The translations under genes were made by a program, and so were the position numbers. A stretch of DNA of 64,000 nt from Pseudomonas gessardii (GTDB taxonomy: Bacteria > Pseudomonadota > Gammaproteobacteria > Pseudomonadales > Pseudomonadaceae), in NCBI RefSeq assembly GCF_001983165.1, contig NZ_MNPU01000020.1, forward strand, positions 33,295 to 97,294, written 5' to 3'. The number at the start of each line of letters is the position of its first letter. The first letter of the stretch is position 1. Of the stretch, positions 46,997 through 55,271 are shown piece after piece. The notes under the pieces were generated by a model. The model did not search any database. It saw only the letters and a program-made list of their open reading frames with translations, and was not told the origin of the DNA.

Positions 46997-48655
46997 TCAG
47001 GGCGAATGGGTGATGTCGGCAATATTGTCCGTGGCCAGCGCGCCGGTTTCGCAGGTTTCCAACACGACATAAGCACTGCTGCAAAACAACGAGTTCAGGC
47101 GTTTCATGTCGGCAATCAATTCCAGGTGCAGGGAACTGGTCTCGATGCTTTGCACGATCTTGCGTTGCAGGCGGCTGACGTGGGCGTGGGCCAGGCGCCG
47201 TTCCTGGGCACGGAAGCGGCGCTTCTCGCGCAGGAGTTGGCGGGCGCTTTCCGGGTCGGCGCTGAGGAACACCGACAGGCCCAGGCGCAGGTTGGCGATC
47301 AGTTGGCTGTGCAGGTCGGCCAGTTCTTCCAGCCCGACTTCGGAAAACGAGCGACGCTGGGAGGTTTTCTGCTGCTGGACCTTGCGCAGCATGCGCTCGA
47401 TCAAGTCGCCGGCCAGCTTCAGGTTGATCGACAGCTCGATGATTTCGGCCCAGCGCCGGCTGTCGTGCTCACTGAGGTCTTCCCGGGGCATTTGCGCCAG
47501 GTACAGCTTGATCGCGCTGTACAGCGCTTCGACATCATCGCTGAGGCTGCGCATTTGCTGGGTGATGGCGGTCTGTTTGCCGCGCAGCACTTCCAGCATG
47601 GCGCTCAGCATATTGTCGATCAGGTCGCCCAGGCGCAGGGTCTCCCGCGCGGCGTTGGCCAGGGCCAGGCTCGGGGTGGTCAGCGCCGTGGGGTCGAGAT
47701 GGCGGGGCTTGGCCAGGCCATTGGCCTCCGGGCGTTCCGGCAGCAGCCAGGCGCACAGGCGTGCCATGGGCCCGATGGTGGGCAGCAGGATCAGGCAGCG
47801 GGTGACGTTGTAGAGCAGGTGAAAGGTGATGACCATGCCCTGGGCGCTGTAGTCCAGGGTGTCCATCCACTGCACCAGTGGGTCAAGAACAGGGATGATC
47901 AGCAACAGGCCGATCAGCTTGTACAGCAGGCTGCCCAGGGCCACCTGGCGGCCGGCGGCGTTTTGCATGCTGGTGCTGAGGAAGGCCAGCACGCCGCTGC
48001 CGATATTGGCCCCGATCACCAGGCCGATGGCCACATGCAGGCCAATCACCCCGGCACCGGCCAGGGTCGCGGTCAGCAGCACGGCGGCCAGGCTGGAGTA
48101 GGAGATCATCGCAAACAGCGCGCCCACCAGGGCATCGAGCAGGATGTCGCCGGTCAGCGAGGCAAACAGGACTTTGACGCCCTGGGCATGGGTAATCGGC
48201 CCGGCGGCTTCGACGATCAGTTGCAGCGCAAGAATGATCAGCCCCAGGCCGATGCCGACCCGGCCCATCTGCCCGGCGCGTGTCTGTTTGCGCGACAGAA
48301 AGAAGATCACCCCGAGAAAGATCAGCAGCGGCGACAGCCACGAAAGATCCAGGGTCAGTACCCGGGCCATCAGCGCCGTACCGACGTCGGCGCCGAGCAT
48401 GGTCGCCAGGGCGGGCATGAGCCCCATCAGGCCCTGGCCGACAAACGAGGTCACCAGCATCGCCGTGGCGTTGCTGCTTTGCACCATGGCGGTCACCAGG
48501 ATCCCGGCAATGAACGCCAGCCAGCGCCTGGCCATGTTCTGCCCGATGACTTGGCGCAGGTTGGAACCGTAGACCCGCAGGATGCCGGTACGGACGATGT
48601 GCGTGCCCCAGATCAGCAGGGTCACCGCAGAAAGAAGATTGAGCAGGGTCAGCAT
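46997..48655 (-). CDS. Na/Pi cotransporter family protein (NptA/YjbB-like) with PhoU-like domain
   Basis: 552 residues from the ATG at 48655. Two Na/Pi repeats are visible, each with the QSSNATAM/TSF or SSLAAVLL-type serine-rich loop (GILVTAMVQSSNATAMLVTSFVGQG; GALFAMISYSSLAAVLLTATLAG). From about residue 330 the protein is cytoplasmic and helical (LRLGDLIDNMLSAMLEVLRGK...), like PhoU, suggesting feedback on phosphate flux. Probable sodium-driven phosphate export or uptake in the inner membrane. Confidence 0.9.
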   Translation of the reverse strand: MLTLLNLLSAVTLLIWGTHIVRTGILRVYGSNLRQVIGQNMARRWLAFIAGILVTAMVQSSNATAMLVTSFVGQGLMGLMPALATMLGADVGTALMARVLTLDLSWLSPLLIFLGVIFFLSRKQTRAGQMGRVGIGLGLIILALQLIVEAAGPITHAQGVKVLFASLTGDILLDALVGALFAMISYSSLAAVLLTATLAGAGVIGLHVAIGLVIGANIGSGVLAFLSTSMQNAAGRQVALGSLLYKLIGLLLIIPVLDPLVQWMDTLDYSAQGMVITFHLLYNVTRCLILLPTIGPMARLCAWLLPERPEANGLAKPRHLDPTALTTPSLALANAARETLRLGDLIDNMLSAMLEVLRGKQTAITQQMRSLSDDVEALYSAIKLYLAQMPREDLSEHDSRRWAEIIELSINLKLAGDLIERMLRKVQQQKTSQRRSFSEVGLEELADLHSQLIANLRLGLSVFLSADPESARQLLREKRRFRAQERRLAHAHVSRLQRKIVQSIETSSLHLELIADMKRLNSLFCSSAYVVLETCETGALATDNIADITHSP

Positions 48656-48821
48656 GCTCGGCCCCCTGTATTGAGTCGTGCTCGATGTAGAGCAAAAAGT
48701 GCCGCGTGCCGTTTTGTGTTGTGTACTTAAGCTGTAGTTGGCGAACGGCCTGTGCGCCAGCATCGCATAGCTAAAGTCGGCTTTGAAACAAAACTGTCAT
48801 GAAATCAGCTTTTTGCGGGCG

Positions 48822-48848
48822 AAAAAAAGGGGGCTCATAAGAGCCCCC
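48822..48848 (-). terminator. Intrinsic terminator of terC
   Basis: GGGGGCTC-ATAA-GAGCCCCC at 48829-48848, read leftward, is a perfect 8-bp stem followed by seven T residues (48828 to 48822 on the minus strand). Confidence 0.9.
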
Positions 48849-48865
48849 ATTCGGTCACTTCGGGT

Positions 48866-49633
48866 TTATTGACCCGGAATGTCCTTGCGCAGTTTGACTG
48901 GATCCTGCTGCTTTTTCTTCTTCGCGACGGCGGTACGCATCTTGATGTTGAACGCTTCTACCGCCAGGGAGAACGCCATGGCGAAGTACACGTAGCCTTT
49001 TGGCACATGCACATCGAAGGATTCGGCGATCAGCACGGTACCTACGACCAGCAGGAACGACAGCGCGAGCATTTTCAGCGACGGGTGTTTGTCGATGAAC
49101 TCGCTGATGGTGCCGGCAGCCAGCATCATCACCAGTACCGCAACGATGATCGCGGCGACCATGACCGGTACGTGGGACACCATACCCACGGCGGTAATCA
49201 CCGAGTCCAGGGAGAACACGATGTCGATGATGGCGATCTGGATGATGGTGTAGATGAACTTGCCACCCTTGCCTGTCGGCTCGTCGTGGGTTTCGTCTTC
49301 ACCTTCCAGAGCGTGGTACATCTCCTGGGAGCTTTTCCACAGCAGGAACAGGCCACCGAAGAACAGGATCAGGTCGCGACCGGAAATACCTTGGCCGGCA
49401 ACGGTGAACAAATCGGCGGTCAGTTGCATGACCCAGGTGATCGACAGCAGCAACAGGATCCGGGTGATCATGGCCAGGGCCAGGCCGAAGATCCGGGTGC
49501 GTGCCTGCATATGCTTGGGCATGCGGCTGACCAGGATCGAAATCATGATGATGTTATCGATGCCCAGGACGATCTCGAGAGCCGTCAAGGTGAAGAAGGC
49601 AATCCAGATCTCTGGATTGGTCAGCCATTCCAT
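48866..49633 (-). CDS. TerC family integral membrane protein
   Basis: 255 residues, about seven spans. TerC family marks are ALEIVLGIDNIIMISILVSRMP and IIDIVFSLDSVITAVGMV, the two acidic GIDN/SLDS motifs. Members act in metal (Mn2+) export and membrane-protein metalation; tellurite resistance is the historic name. A strong intrinsic terminator follows. Monocistronic by spacing. Confidence 0.92.
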   Translation of the reverse strand: MEWLTNPEIWIAFFTLTALEIVLGIDNIIMISILVSRMPKHMQARTRIFGLALAMITRILLLLSITWVMQLTADLFTVAGQGISGRDLILFFGGLFLLWKSSQEMYHALEGEDETHDEPTGKGGKFIYTIIQIAIIDIVFSLDSVITAVGMVSHVPVMVAAIIVAVLVMMLAAGTISEFIDKHPSLKMLALSFLLVVGTVLIAESFDVHVPKGYVYFAMAFSLAVEAFNIKMRTAVAKKKKQQDPVKLRKDIPGQ

Positions 49634-49697
49634 ATGTGTTCCTTTGTGCGAGTGTTAGACCGCGCCGGGGGGAGGCCGGCGCAGTGAGTTGTTACGA

Positions 49698-51005
49698 TTA
49701 TAGAGTGCTGAACAGCGGGAATGTGCCCAACAGCAATGCGGCAACCATTATGCACAGGCACACCAAGACTGCCCACTTCAGGGTGAAGCGTTGGTGGTCG
49801 CCAAATTCGATACCGGCCAGGGCCACCAGCAGGTAAGTCGATGGCACCAGCGGGCTGAGCAAGTGTACCGGCTGGCCAACAATCGAGGCCCGGCCCATTT
49901 CTGCGGCGGTGATGCCGTAGTGGCTGGCGGCTTCGGCCAATACTGGCAGTACGCCGTAGTAGAACGCATCGTTGGACATGAAGAAGGTGAACGGCATGCT
50001 CACCAGCGCGGTGATCACCGCCAGGTAAGGGCCCAGGGCCTCGGGGATGACTGCCAGCAGGCTCTTGGACATGGCGTCGACCATGCCGGTGCCCGACAGG
50101 ATGCCGGTGAAGATGCCGGCGGCGAAAATCAGGCCGACCACGGCCAGCACGCTGCCCGAGTGGGCGGCAATGCGGTCTTTTTGCTGCTGCAGGCACGGGT
50201 AGTTGACGATCATCGCGATACTGAAGGCCACCATGAACAGCACGGGCAGTGGCAGCAGGCCGGCGATCAGGGTGCACATCAGGGTCAGGGTCAGGGCGCC
50301 GTTGAACCAGATCAGTTTCGGGCGACGGGCATCCGGGAACTGCGAGACGCTGATTTCGCTATGGTCGATTTCATCGCCTTGCAGGTGCAGCACGCCCAGA
50401 CGAGCACGCTCGCGCAGGCCGTACATATAGGCAATCACCAGGATCGCCACCACGCCGGCGGCCATGGCCGGGATCATCGGTACGAAAATGTCCGAGGGGT
50501 CTACGTGCAGCGCACTGGCGGCACGGGCGGTCGGGCCGCCCCAGGGCGTCATGTTCATTACGCCACCGGCGAGGATGATCAGGCCGGCCATGATCCGTGG
50601 GCTCATGCCAATGCGGTTGTACAGCGGCAGCATGGCGGCCACGCAGATCATGTAGGTGGTGGCGCCGTCACCGTCCAGGGACACCACCAGCGCCAGCACG
50701 GCCGTACCGACCGAGACTTTCAGCGGGTCGCCCTTGACCAGCTTGAGGATCTTGCGCACGGCCGGGTCGAACAGGCCGGAGTCGATCATCAAGGCAAAGT
50801 AGAGGATGGCAAACATCAGCATCACGCCGGTGGGCGCCAGCTTGGTGATGCCTTCGAGCATCATCGGGCCGATCTTCGGCGCAAAGCCACCGAACAGTGC
50901 GAACAGGATCGGCACGATGATCAGGGCGATCAGCGCCGACAGGCGCTTGGTCATGATCAGGAACATGAACGTGATGACCATGGCAAAGCCAAGGAAAGTC
51001 AGCAT
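49698..51005 (-). CDS. CitMHS family citrate-metal:H+ symporter
   Basis: 435 residues with about twelve spans. The family signatures are LSALIALIIVPILFALFGG, DGDGATTYMICVAAMLPLYNRI and GVMNMTPWGGPTARAASALHVD. These CitM-like carriers take up citrate complexed with Mg2+ or other divalent metal. No regulator is adjacent; upstream 51006-51417 has only a REP. The start is 51005 (MLTFLGFAMVITFMFLIMTK). Confidence 0.92.
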   Translation of the reverse strand: MLTFLGFAMVITFMFLIMTKRLSALIALIIVPILFALFGGFAPKIGPMMLEGITKLAPTGVMLMFAILYFALMIDSGLFDPAVRKILKLVKGDPLKVSVGTAVLALVVSLDGDGATTYMICVAAMLPLYNRIGMSPRIMAGLIILAGGVMNMTPWGGPTARAASALHVDPSDIFVPMIPAMAAGVVAILVIAYMYGLRERARLGVLHLQGDEIDHSEISVSQFPDARRPKLIWFNGALTLTLMCTLIAGLLPLPVLFMVAFSIAMIVNYPCLQQQKDRIAAHSGSVLAVVGLIFAAGIFTGILSGTGMVDAMSKSLLAVIPEALGPYLAVITALVSMPFTFFMSNDAFYYGVLPVLAEAASHYGITAAEMGRASIVGQPVHLLSPLVPSTYLLVALAGIEFGDHQRFTLKWAVLVCLCIMVAALLLGTFPLFSTL

Positions 51006-51417
51006 AGGAATACTCCAGGCGTAGCGCGGCTAGGGAATGGCGAACCGGGTGGGGTCAGCGCAGAACGAAAAGCGCGAGGCGTACGGGGGGAGTGGGGGGA
51101 AACAGGCGGGTACGAACGGACATCAGAATCACCATTGTTGTTGTTAATTGGGCCCCCGGGCATAAAAACGCTCAGGTTGGCCAACCGGTCTATTGCCGGT
51201 AGTGAGGGCGATCCTAATCGCGAAAGCTTTCAGCCAGCTTTCGCTGGATAAACAGGTGATGAACAGATGTTTCGTAGGATTGGTCTGTTTTTGATGTCTG
51301 AAACAAGTGGTTAGGCGTGAGGGCGCTATCGCGGGCAGCCCGGCTCCCACATTTGATCGCATTTCAAGTGTGGGAGCGGCGGTGCGACGACTCGACTTGC
51401 CCGCGATGCTGTTGATC
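51006..51417. other. Intergenic region with REP, upstream of citMHS gene
   Basis: 412 bases. The citMHS promoter should be in 51006-51300 on the minus strand; no good -10/-35 stands out. The right third is the REP element described separately. I see no gene. Confidence 0.5.
51324..51411. repeat. REP doublet with elongated right stem
   Basis: Left copy: GCTATCGCGGGCAGCCCGGC... (one base lost from GGGCAAGCCC). Right copy: GTGGGAGCGGCGGTGCGACGACTCGACTTGCCCGCGATG, in which a 16-base GC-rich segment with GTGCGACGACTCGAC pairing replaces the short loop. The enlarged stem is a known REP variant in this group. Confidence 0.78.
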
Positions 51418-53379
51418 TTAAGGCAGTTGCAACCCACCAGCCGCCTTGTGCAAGGCCCGCAGGTGTTCGCCAACTTGCTTGAGATTGGCCTCGCAGGCGG
51501 CAATTTCCGCCGCCCGCGAAGGCTCCAGCAGCGCCCTCACCTCTTTATCCAGGTCGCCGGTCAACGATTGCAGCTGTTTCTGGCGCGATGCGCTTTCCGA
51601 CTCCAGGCGCTGCCACTCCTTGGGTTGGGGCAATCCATAGCCGCCGCTGCCGAGCAGTTCCGCCGGGCGGCTGAGGAAACCGCTGTTGGCGAGGATCTGC
51701 TGCAACGTCGCATCGGCCTTGGCCATGCCGCCGTTCTTCAGCTCGCGGGCACCGAGGTAGCGCTGCTTGACCTCGTCCTGGGCGAGCATCAGCTGTTTGC
51801 GAAAGCTCGCCTGTTCCAGCAGCAGCAAGGCGGCGCTGGTGCGCAGGTCAGCCTGGTCGAACCACTGTCTGCGTTGCTCGGCGCTCAAGCTCAGCCAGTC
51901 TTCGACCTGGGTCTGGGGGATCGGCAAATGTTTCTTCAGCACCTCGAACATCGCCTGGTAGCGCTCGCGGAAGGAGTCGAAGTGATAACCCAGGCGCAAG
52001 GCTTCGCGGCGGTCATCCAACACACTGGTGTCGGCCAGCCCGCGGGCCTTGAGCACTTCGAGCAAACCGTTGGGGGTGATGTTGTCCAGGGTGGTCAGTT
52101 GCGGGTTGGCGCTGCCACTGCGCAGCAGTTTCAGGCCTTCGACCGCGCAGTTGTTGGAAAGGAAGTAGTAATTGCCGTCGTAGCTCCAGTGCATTTCGGC
52201 GGCGTGCTCGACGGTGTCGTTGATTTCCTGGCGCGAGAGGATCAAGGGCACCGATGCCAGGCCGCGCAGTTCGGTCTTGGTGTATTCGTCGATCACCTGG
52301 GCCAGGGGCAATACGAACAGGCGTGATGGGTACTTGCCTACCAGGCCGTCCCAGCTCGATAGCTGTACGTCGCCGACGAACGCGCGGTAGGACAACACCA
52401 GGTGCTGGTCCAGGTCCAGGCGGCAATCCGGGCCACGGGGCCGGCCCGGGGCACAGATCACCAGGCGCAGCATACTGTGACCCCAGCGGCTTACCAGGTT
52501 CTGGTTGGCTTCGGCCAGCAGGTAGTCGATGGCGTACACACGCTCGGGATCGACCTGGCCCAAGGGAGTCTTGGCAAAATCGTTACCGGCATTGAGGAAG
52601 GCGAAGGTGTTGGCGCAAGCGTCCTTGGCCGGCGGGGCCCAGTCGAAGTGTTGCTGGTAGTAGCGATACAGCGCAGGACGGCGGCAGGCGTAGCTCGGGT
52701 CGAGAAGGAAGTACTCCATGTTGACCGCGACGAACTCCTTGGGGTTGGTGATCTCGTACAGGTCCGGGCTGCGGGCCACTTGCCGGTTGTGTTGCTCGCG
52801 CTCGCCACGGCGGCCGACGTATTGCGGCCAGCCGGCCAGGTCGAGCAAGCGCGGGTCGTCGCTGAGGGTGAAGCGCCGGTCATTCTGGCCACGGCATTGA
52901 TCGGGCAGGCCCACCAGACCGGTGATGTTGTTCTGGCGGCTACAGCGCTGGATCAACCCGCGCTGGTCCTTGGGCCACAGGCGCGCACGGTCGTAGATGT
53001 GGGTCAGTTCATGCAGCACGGTGGCCAGCAGCTCCCGGCGCACAGTGCCGTGGGGGCGCTGGGTCTGCTGGGTGGCGGCGGTGCCGTCGGTAAGGCTGGC
53101 CAGTAGCCTGCGGTTGAGGTCCAGTTCGGACACCAGCGACGCCTGGCCATAGGCATTGGCGGGCATGTCGTCGGTCCAGCCGACGTCGATGCGCCGGTCC
53201 AGCTGCTCGATGAAGCGCGGCGGCAGCGCCTGCATGGCTTCATCGAGCAATGCCTGGCTGGCCTGCTGTTGGGCTGGGCTCAAGCCGTCGGTCTTGAGCC
53301 GTAGTTGCAGGCTGGCCTGGGCGGCGCTGCCAGCCAGCAGCAGCGTCGCAGCCAATAGCCAGGCGGTGAAGCGCCTCAC
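51418..53379 (-). CDS. Exported DUF4105 (Lnb N-terminal) protein with N-terminal HExxH
   Basis: 653 residues; signal peptide ends GSAAQAS. An N-terminal domain carries HELTH (His123, Glu124, His127) inside LATVLHELTHIYDRAR, with Glu215 or Glu222 (KEFVAVNMEYF) as possible third zinc ligand. The DUF4105 domain follows with His301 (RWGHSMLRLV) and Cys411 in SNNCAVEGLKLL, the His/Cys pair of this papain-like permuted fold. The last 200 residues are helical coiled coil. It therefore may have two hydrolytic sites in the periplasm. Its ATG overlaps the stop of the preceding DUF2388 gene by 4 bases. Confidence 0.85.
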   Translation of the reverse strand: MRRFTAWLLAATLLLAGSAAQASLQLRLKTDGLSPAQQQASQALLDEAMQALPPRFIEQLDRRIDVGWTDDMPANAYGQASLVSELDLNRRLLASLTDGTAATQQTQRPHGTVRRELLATVLHELTHIYDRARLWPKDQRGLIQRCSRQNNITGLVGLPDQCRGQNDRRFTLSDDPRLLDLAGWPQYVGRRGEREQHNRQVARSPDLYEITNPKEFVAVNMEYFLLDPSYACRRPALYRYYQQHFDWAPPAKDACANTFAFLNAGNDFAKTPLGQVDPERVYAIDYLLAEANQNLVSRWGHSMLRLVICAPGRPRGPDCRLDLDQHLVLSYRAFVGDVQLSSWDGLVGKYPSRLFVLPLAQVIDEYTKTELRGLASVPLILSRQEINDTVEHAAEMHWSYDGNYYFLSNNCAVEGLKLLRSGSANPQLTTLDNITPNGLLEVLKARGLADTSVLDDRREALRLGYHFDSFRERYQAMFEVLKKHLPIPQTQVEDWLSLSAEQRRQWFDQADLRTSAALLLLEQASFRKQLMLAQDEVKQRYLGARELKNGGMAKADATLQQILANSGFLSRPAELLGSGGYGLPQPKEWQRLESESASRQKQLQSLTGDLDKEVRALLEPSRAAEIAACEANLKQVGEHLRALHKAAGGLQLP

Positions 53380-53696
53380 AATGCGAGGATGGCTTCGGCG
53401 AGAACCTGGTCGCTGGCGTCGCGGGCTTCTGGCACGCGGGTGCGCAGGGTGTCGAAGGCAGCTTCCAGTTGCACGCCGCGGATCTCGCCATGGCTGGCGA
53501 CAAAGCTGGCAGCGTCATCGTGGGCTGCGCGCACGACTTTCGAGTCGCGGATGGAGGTGGTGGTGTCCGAGGTGAAATCAATGGTGCGGCCGAAGGCACG
53601 AACAATGATGTTACTGGTGGCCACGAGGGTTTGTGCCTGGGCGATATCGGCCAGCAGGAACAGGCCGAGAGCAACTGCGATCAACGGGCGACGCAT
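53376..53696 (-). CDS. DUF2388 family exported protein, paralogue 1
   Basis: 106 residues with signal peptide (LGLFLLADIAQAQ). The mature part has the shared family core KVVRAAHDDAASFVASHGEIRG, then LEAAFDTLR and a C-terminal LAEAILAL. No cysteines. Its stop overlaps the start of the DUF4105 gene by 4 bases (ATGA), so they are translationally coupled. Function unknown. Confidence 0.88.
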   Translation of the reverse strand: MRRPLIAVALGLFLLADIAQAQTLVATSNIIVRAFGRTIDFTSDTTTSIRDSKVVRAAHDDAASFVASHGEIRGVQLEAAFDTLRTRVPEARDASDQVLAEAILAL

Positions 53697-53722
53697 GGAA
53701 AGACTCCAAAAGGTAAAGATGA

Positions 53723-54031
53723 TTATTGGACGAGAATTGCCTGGGCCAGTTCAAGGTCACCGGACTTAAGTTTTGGCTGGGTGCGACGCAGGTAATCCAG
53801 TGCGCTTTCCAGCCGGGCGCCCCGCCATTGGCCGTCAGTGGCAATAAACGCGGCAGCGTCATCCTGGGCGGCCAGTAGCACTTTACGATCGAACGGCGCC
53901 GAGGTCACTTTGCTGGTGGCATAGGCGCTGGCGACGAGGCCTTGCGTGGACAGGTCAAAGGCCTGGGCCGGACTGGCCCCGCCGATGGCAAGCACTGTGG
54001 GAGCAATCAACAAACGGTATGAAAAAGCCAT
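53723..54031 (-). CDS. DUF2388 family exported protein, paralogue 2 (most divergent)
   Basis: 102 residues from the ATG at 54031 (a start four codons upstream is possible). Signal peptide ends GGASPAQA. The core is KVLLAAQDDAAAFIATDGQWRG, followed by LESALDYLRR and LAQAILVQ. It keeps the same spacing of the DDAA, RG, LE and AIL elements as its neighbours but differs elsewhere. 26 bases separate it from paralogue 1. Confidence 0.85.
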   Translation of the reverse strand: MAFSYRLLIAPTVLAIGGASPAQAFDLSTQGLVASAYATSKVTSAPFDRKVLLAAQDDAAAFIATDGQWRGARLESALDYLRRTQPKLKSGDLELAQAILVQ

Positions 54032-54115
54032 GGGACTCGACAACTGAAAACGAGCGCCAAGGCTAGCGCAATGCCCGGGCGAGAGCCAGCGCGGGCACCC
54101 CTAGGCAGGGTCGAC

Positions 54116-54436
54116 TCAGATGGCCAGGATCGCCTGGGCCAGCTGCACATCAGTGGCGCTATTGAGTTGTGGTGCCTGTTGGCGGATCTGCGCCAGGGCA
54201 CTTTCCAGCTTCACGCCGCGGATGGCGCCTTCGCTGGCGACGAAGCTGGCGGCATCGTCACGGGCGGCGCGTACGACTTTGTTGTCGCGCAGGGACGATG
54301 TGGCATCGGAGCTGGCATCGGACGTGGCTTTAAGCGCGCCAACAATCGAGTCAGTGGTCACGATCAGGCTGGTAGCGCTGGCATTGGCAGCAACGGCAAG
54401 CAGGACGGCAGCGCTCAGCAAACGAAGGCGGGACAT
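54116..54436 (-). CDS. DUF2388 family exported protein, paralogue 3
   Basis: 106 residues, signal peptide ending AANASA. Core KVVRAARDDAASFVASEGAIRG is almost the same as in paralogue 1, then LESALAQIR and LAQAILAI. First gene of the four-gene leftward group; 84 bases lie between it and paralogue 2. GGAGTCACCCC precedes the ATG on the minus strand. Confidence 0.88.
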   Translation of the reverse strand: MSRLRLLSAAVLLAVAANASATSLIVTTDSIVGALKATSDASSDATSSLRDNKVVRAARDDAASFVASEGAIRGVKLESALAQIRQQAPQLNSATDVQLAQAILAI

Positions 54437-54739
54437 GGGGTGACTCCTGTGTATGGGACGAACTAATGACGAGATAGTAGCTGGCGCCTATCTGTTCGGG
54501 TAGTGCGCAATGGGAAGTCGTTGTTTGAAAGGGCTATTTGGTGGGGACAAATCAACCGATCTAAAACTGTACTGGTTGATTTAAATTTTATTAAAATTGT
54601 ACCTATCGATAGATTGAGCGCTGATTTCCGACTGCCCAAAAACCACAAAACCCGCCTCCGGTTACCCGGGGCGGGTTCTGCTACAACAATTCGGGGTGCT
54701 GGCGGTGGACCCGGCAGGTCAGGGCCAGCGGGCGCTAAA
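54437..54739. promoter_or_regulatory. AT-rich promoter region of the DUF2388 operon
   Basis: 303 bases, no gene. A 15-base palindrome AATTTTATTAAAATT (54584-54598) is bracketed by ACTGTACTGG (54566) and ATTGTACC (54596), followed by CTATCGATAG. The left part is the probable leader for leftward transcription; the right end is the DUF1127 terminator. Confidence 0.45.
54649..54677 (-). terminator. Intrinsic terminator of the DUF1127 gene
   Basis: AACCCGCC pairs with GGGCGGGTT-type bases, with an inner CCGG/CCGG, and on the minus strand is followed by TTTTGTGGTTTTT. Confidence 0.75.
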
Positions 54740-54955
54740 TCAGCGCCAGAACGGCTTGCTCAGCTCTTCGTAGCGTTGAGCTTCGCTGATCCCGGCATCG
54801 GCCAGCAGACGCGAGTCCAGACGAGCCAGTTGATGGCGGCTGGAGATGCGGCGCTGCCACAACATCAGGTTGGCGATAACGCGCAGAGGCAGGGAAGCCT
54901 GGGTGTTGACAGCTTTATCTTCGTAGAACAGTTCGGAACTGAGTGTACGTTCCAT
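54740..54955 (-). CDS. DUF1127 family small protein
   Basis: 71 residues. The C-terminal half has the DUF1127/YjiS pattern: LWQRRISSRHQLARLDSRLLADAGISEAQRYEELSKPFW. Such small basic Arg-rich proteins bind RNA or affect phosphate and carbon metabolism in alphaproteobacteria; in pseudomonads they often depend on amino-acid-linked regulators. GGAAGGATG precedes the ATG. Upstream lies an unusual cluster of TGTAC motifs. Confidence 0.9.
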   Translation of the reverse strand: MERTLSSELFYEDKAVNTQASLPLRVIANLMLWQRRISSRHQLARLDSRLLADAGISEAQRYEELSKPFWR

Positions 54956-55271
54956 GATGACATCCTTCCGCTTGTGGCGGGATTAGGTAGTGGTTTAACT
55001 GATGCCAATGATCCTCCTCCGACGCAAGACTCTCTAGATACAGTTCACCTGTATTGTGAGGGGCCAGTTAACTGTTTATAGCGGCTGTACTGTACTAAAA
55101 CGGGGCAACTGTACCTGTAAGCACTTATTTGGTGCGTTTCAGGCATTTTCGCAAACATTTGTAGGGATTTACGGTAGGAAATGACCGGTACAGTAGTACA
55201 GTTTTTTAATATTGCCGTATTCAGATCCAGGCGCATGCAACTGTGTTTGCATCCGCCCGGATCTGTATCTG
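54956..55271. promoter_or_regulatory. Intergenic region with cluster of TACAGT/ACTGTA boxes
   Basis: 316 bases upstream of the DUF1127 gene and downstream of the CoA-transferase gene. Boxes: ACAGT at 55040, CTGTA at 55049, AACTGT at 55070, CTGTACTGTACT at 55085-55096, AACTGTACCTGTAA at 55107-55120 and GGTACAGTAGTACAG at 55187-55201. The array suggests multiple binding of one regulator. No gene seen. Confidence 0.5.

Noticed and set aside
47006..48730. 574-residue open frame antisense to the Na/Pi cotransporter gene
   Set aside because: Gln/Gly/His-rich shadow with no ribosome site; the other strand has a complete recognised protein.
49791..51251. 486-residue open frame antisense to the CitMHS gene
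   Set aside because: Same kind of high-GC shadow; no motif and no start signal.
54463..54648. 61-codon frame upstream of the DUF2388 operon
   Set aside because: AT-rich promoter-like DNA without a ribosome site; the translation has no family likeness.
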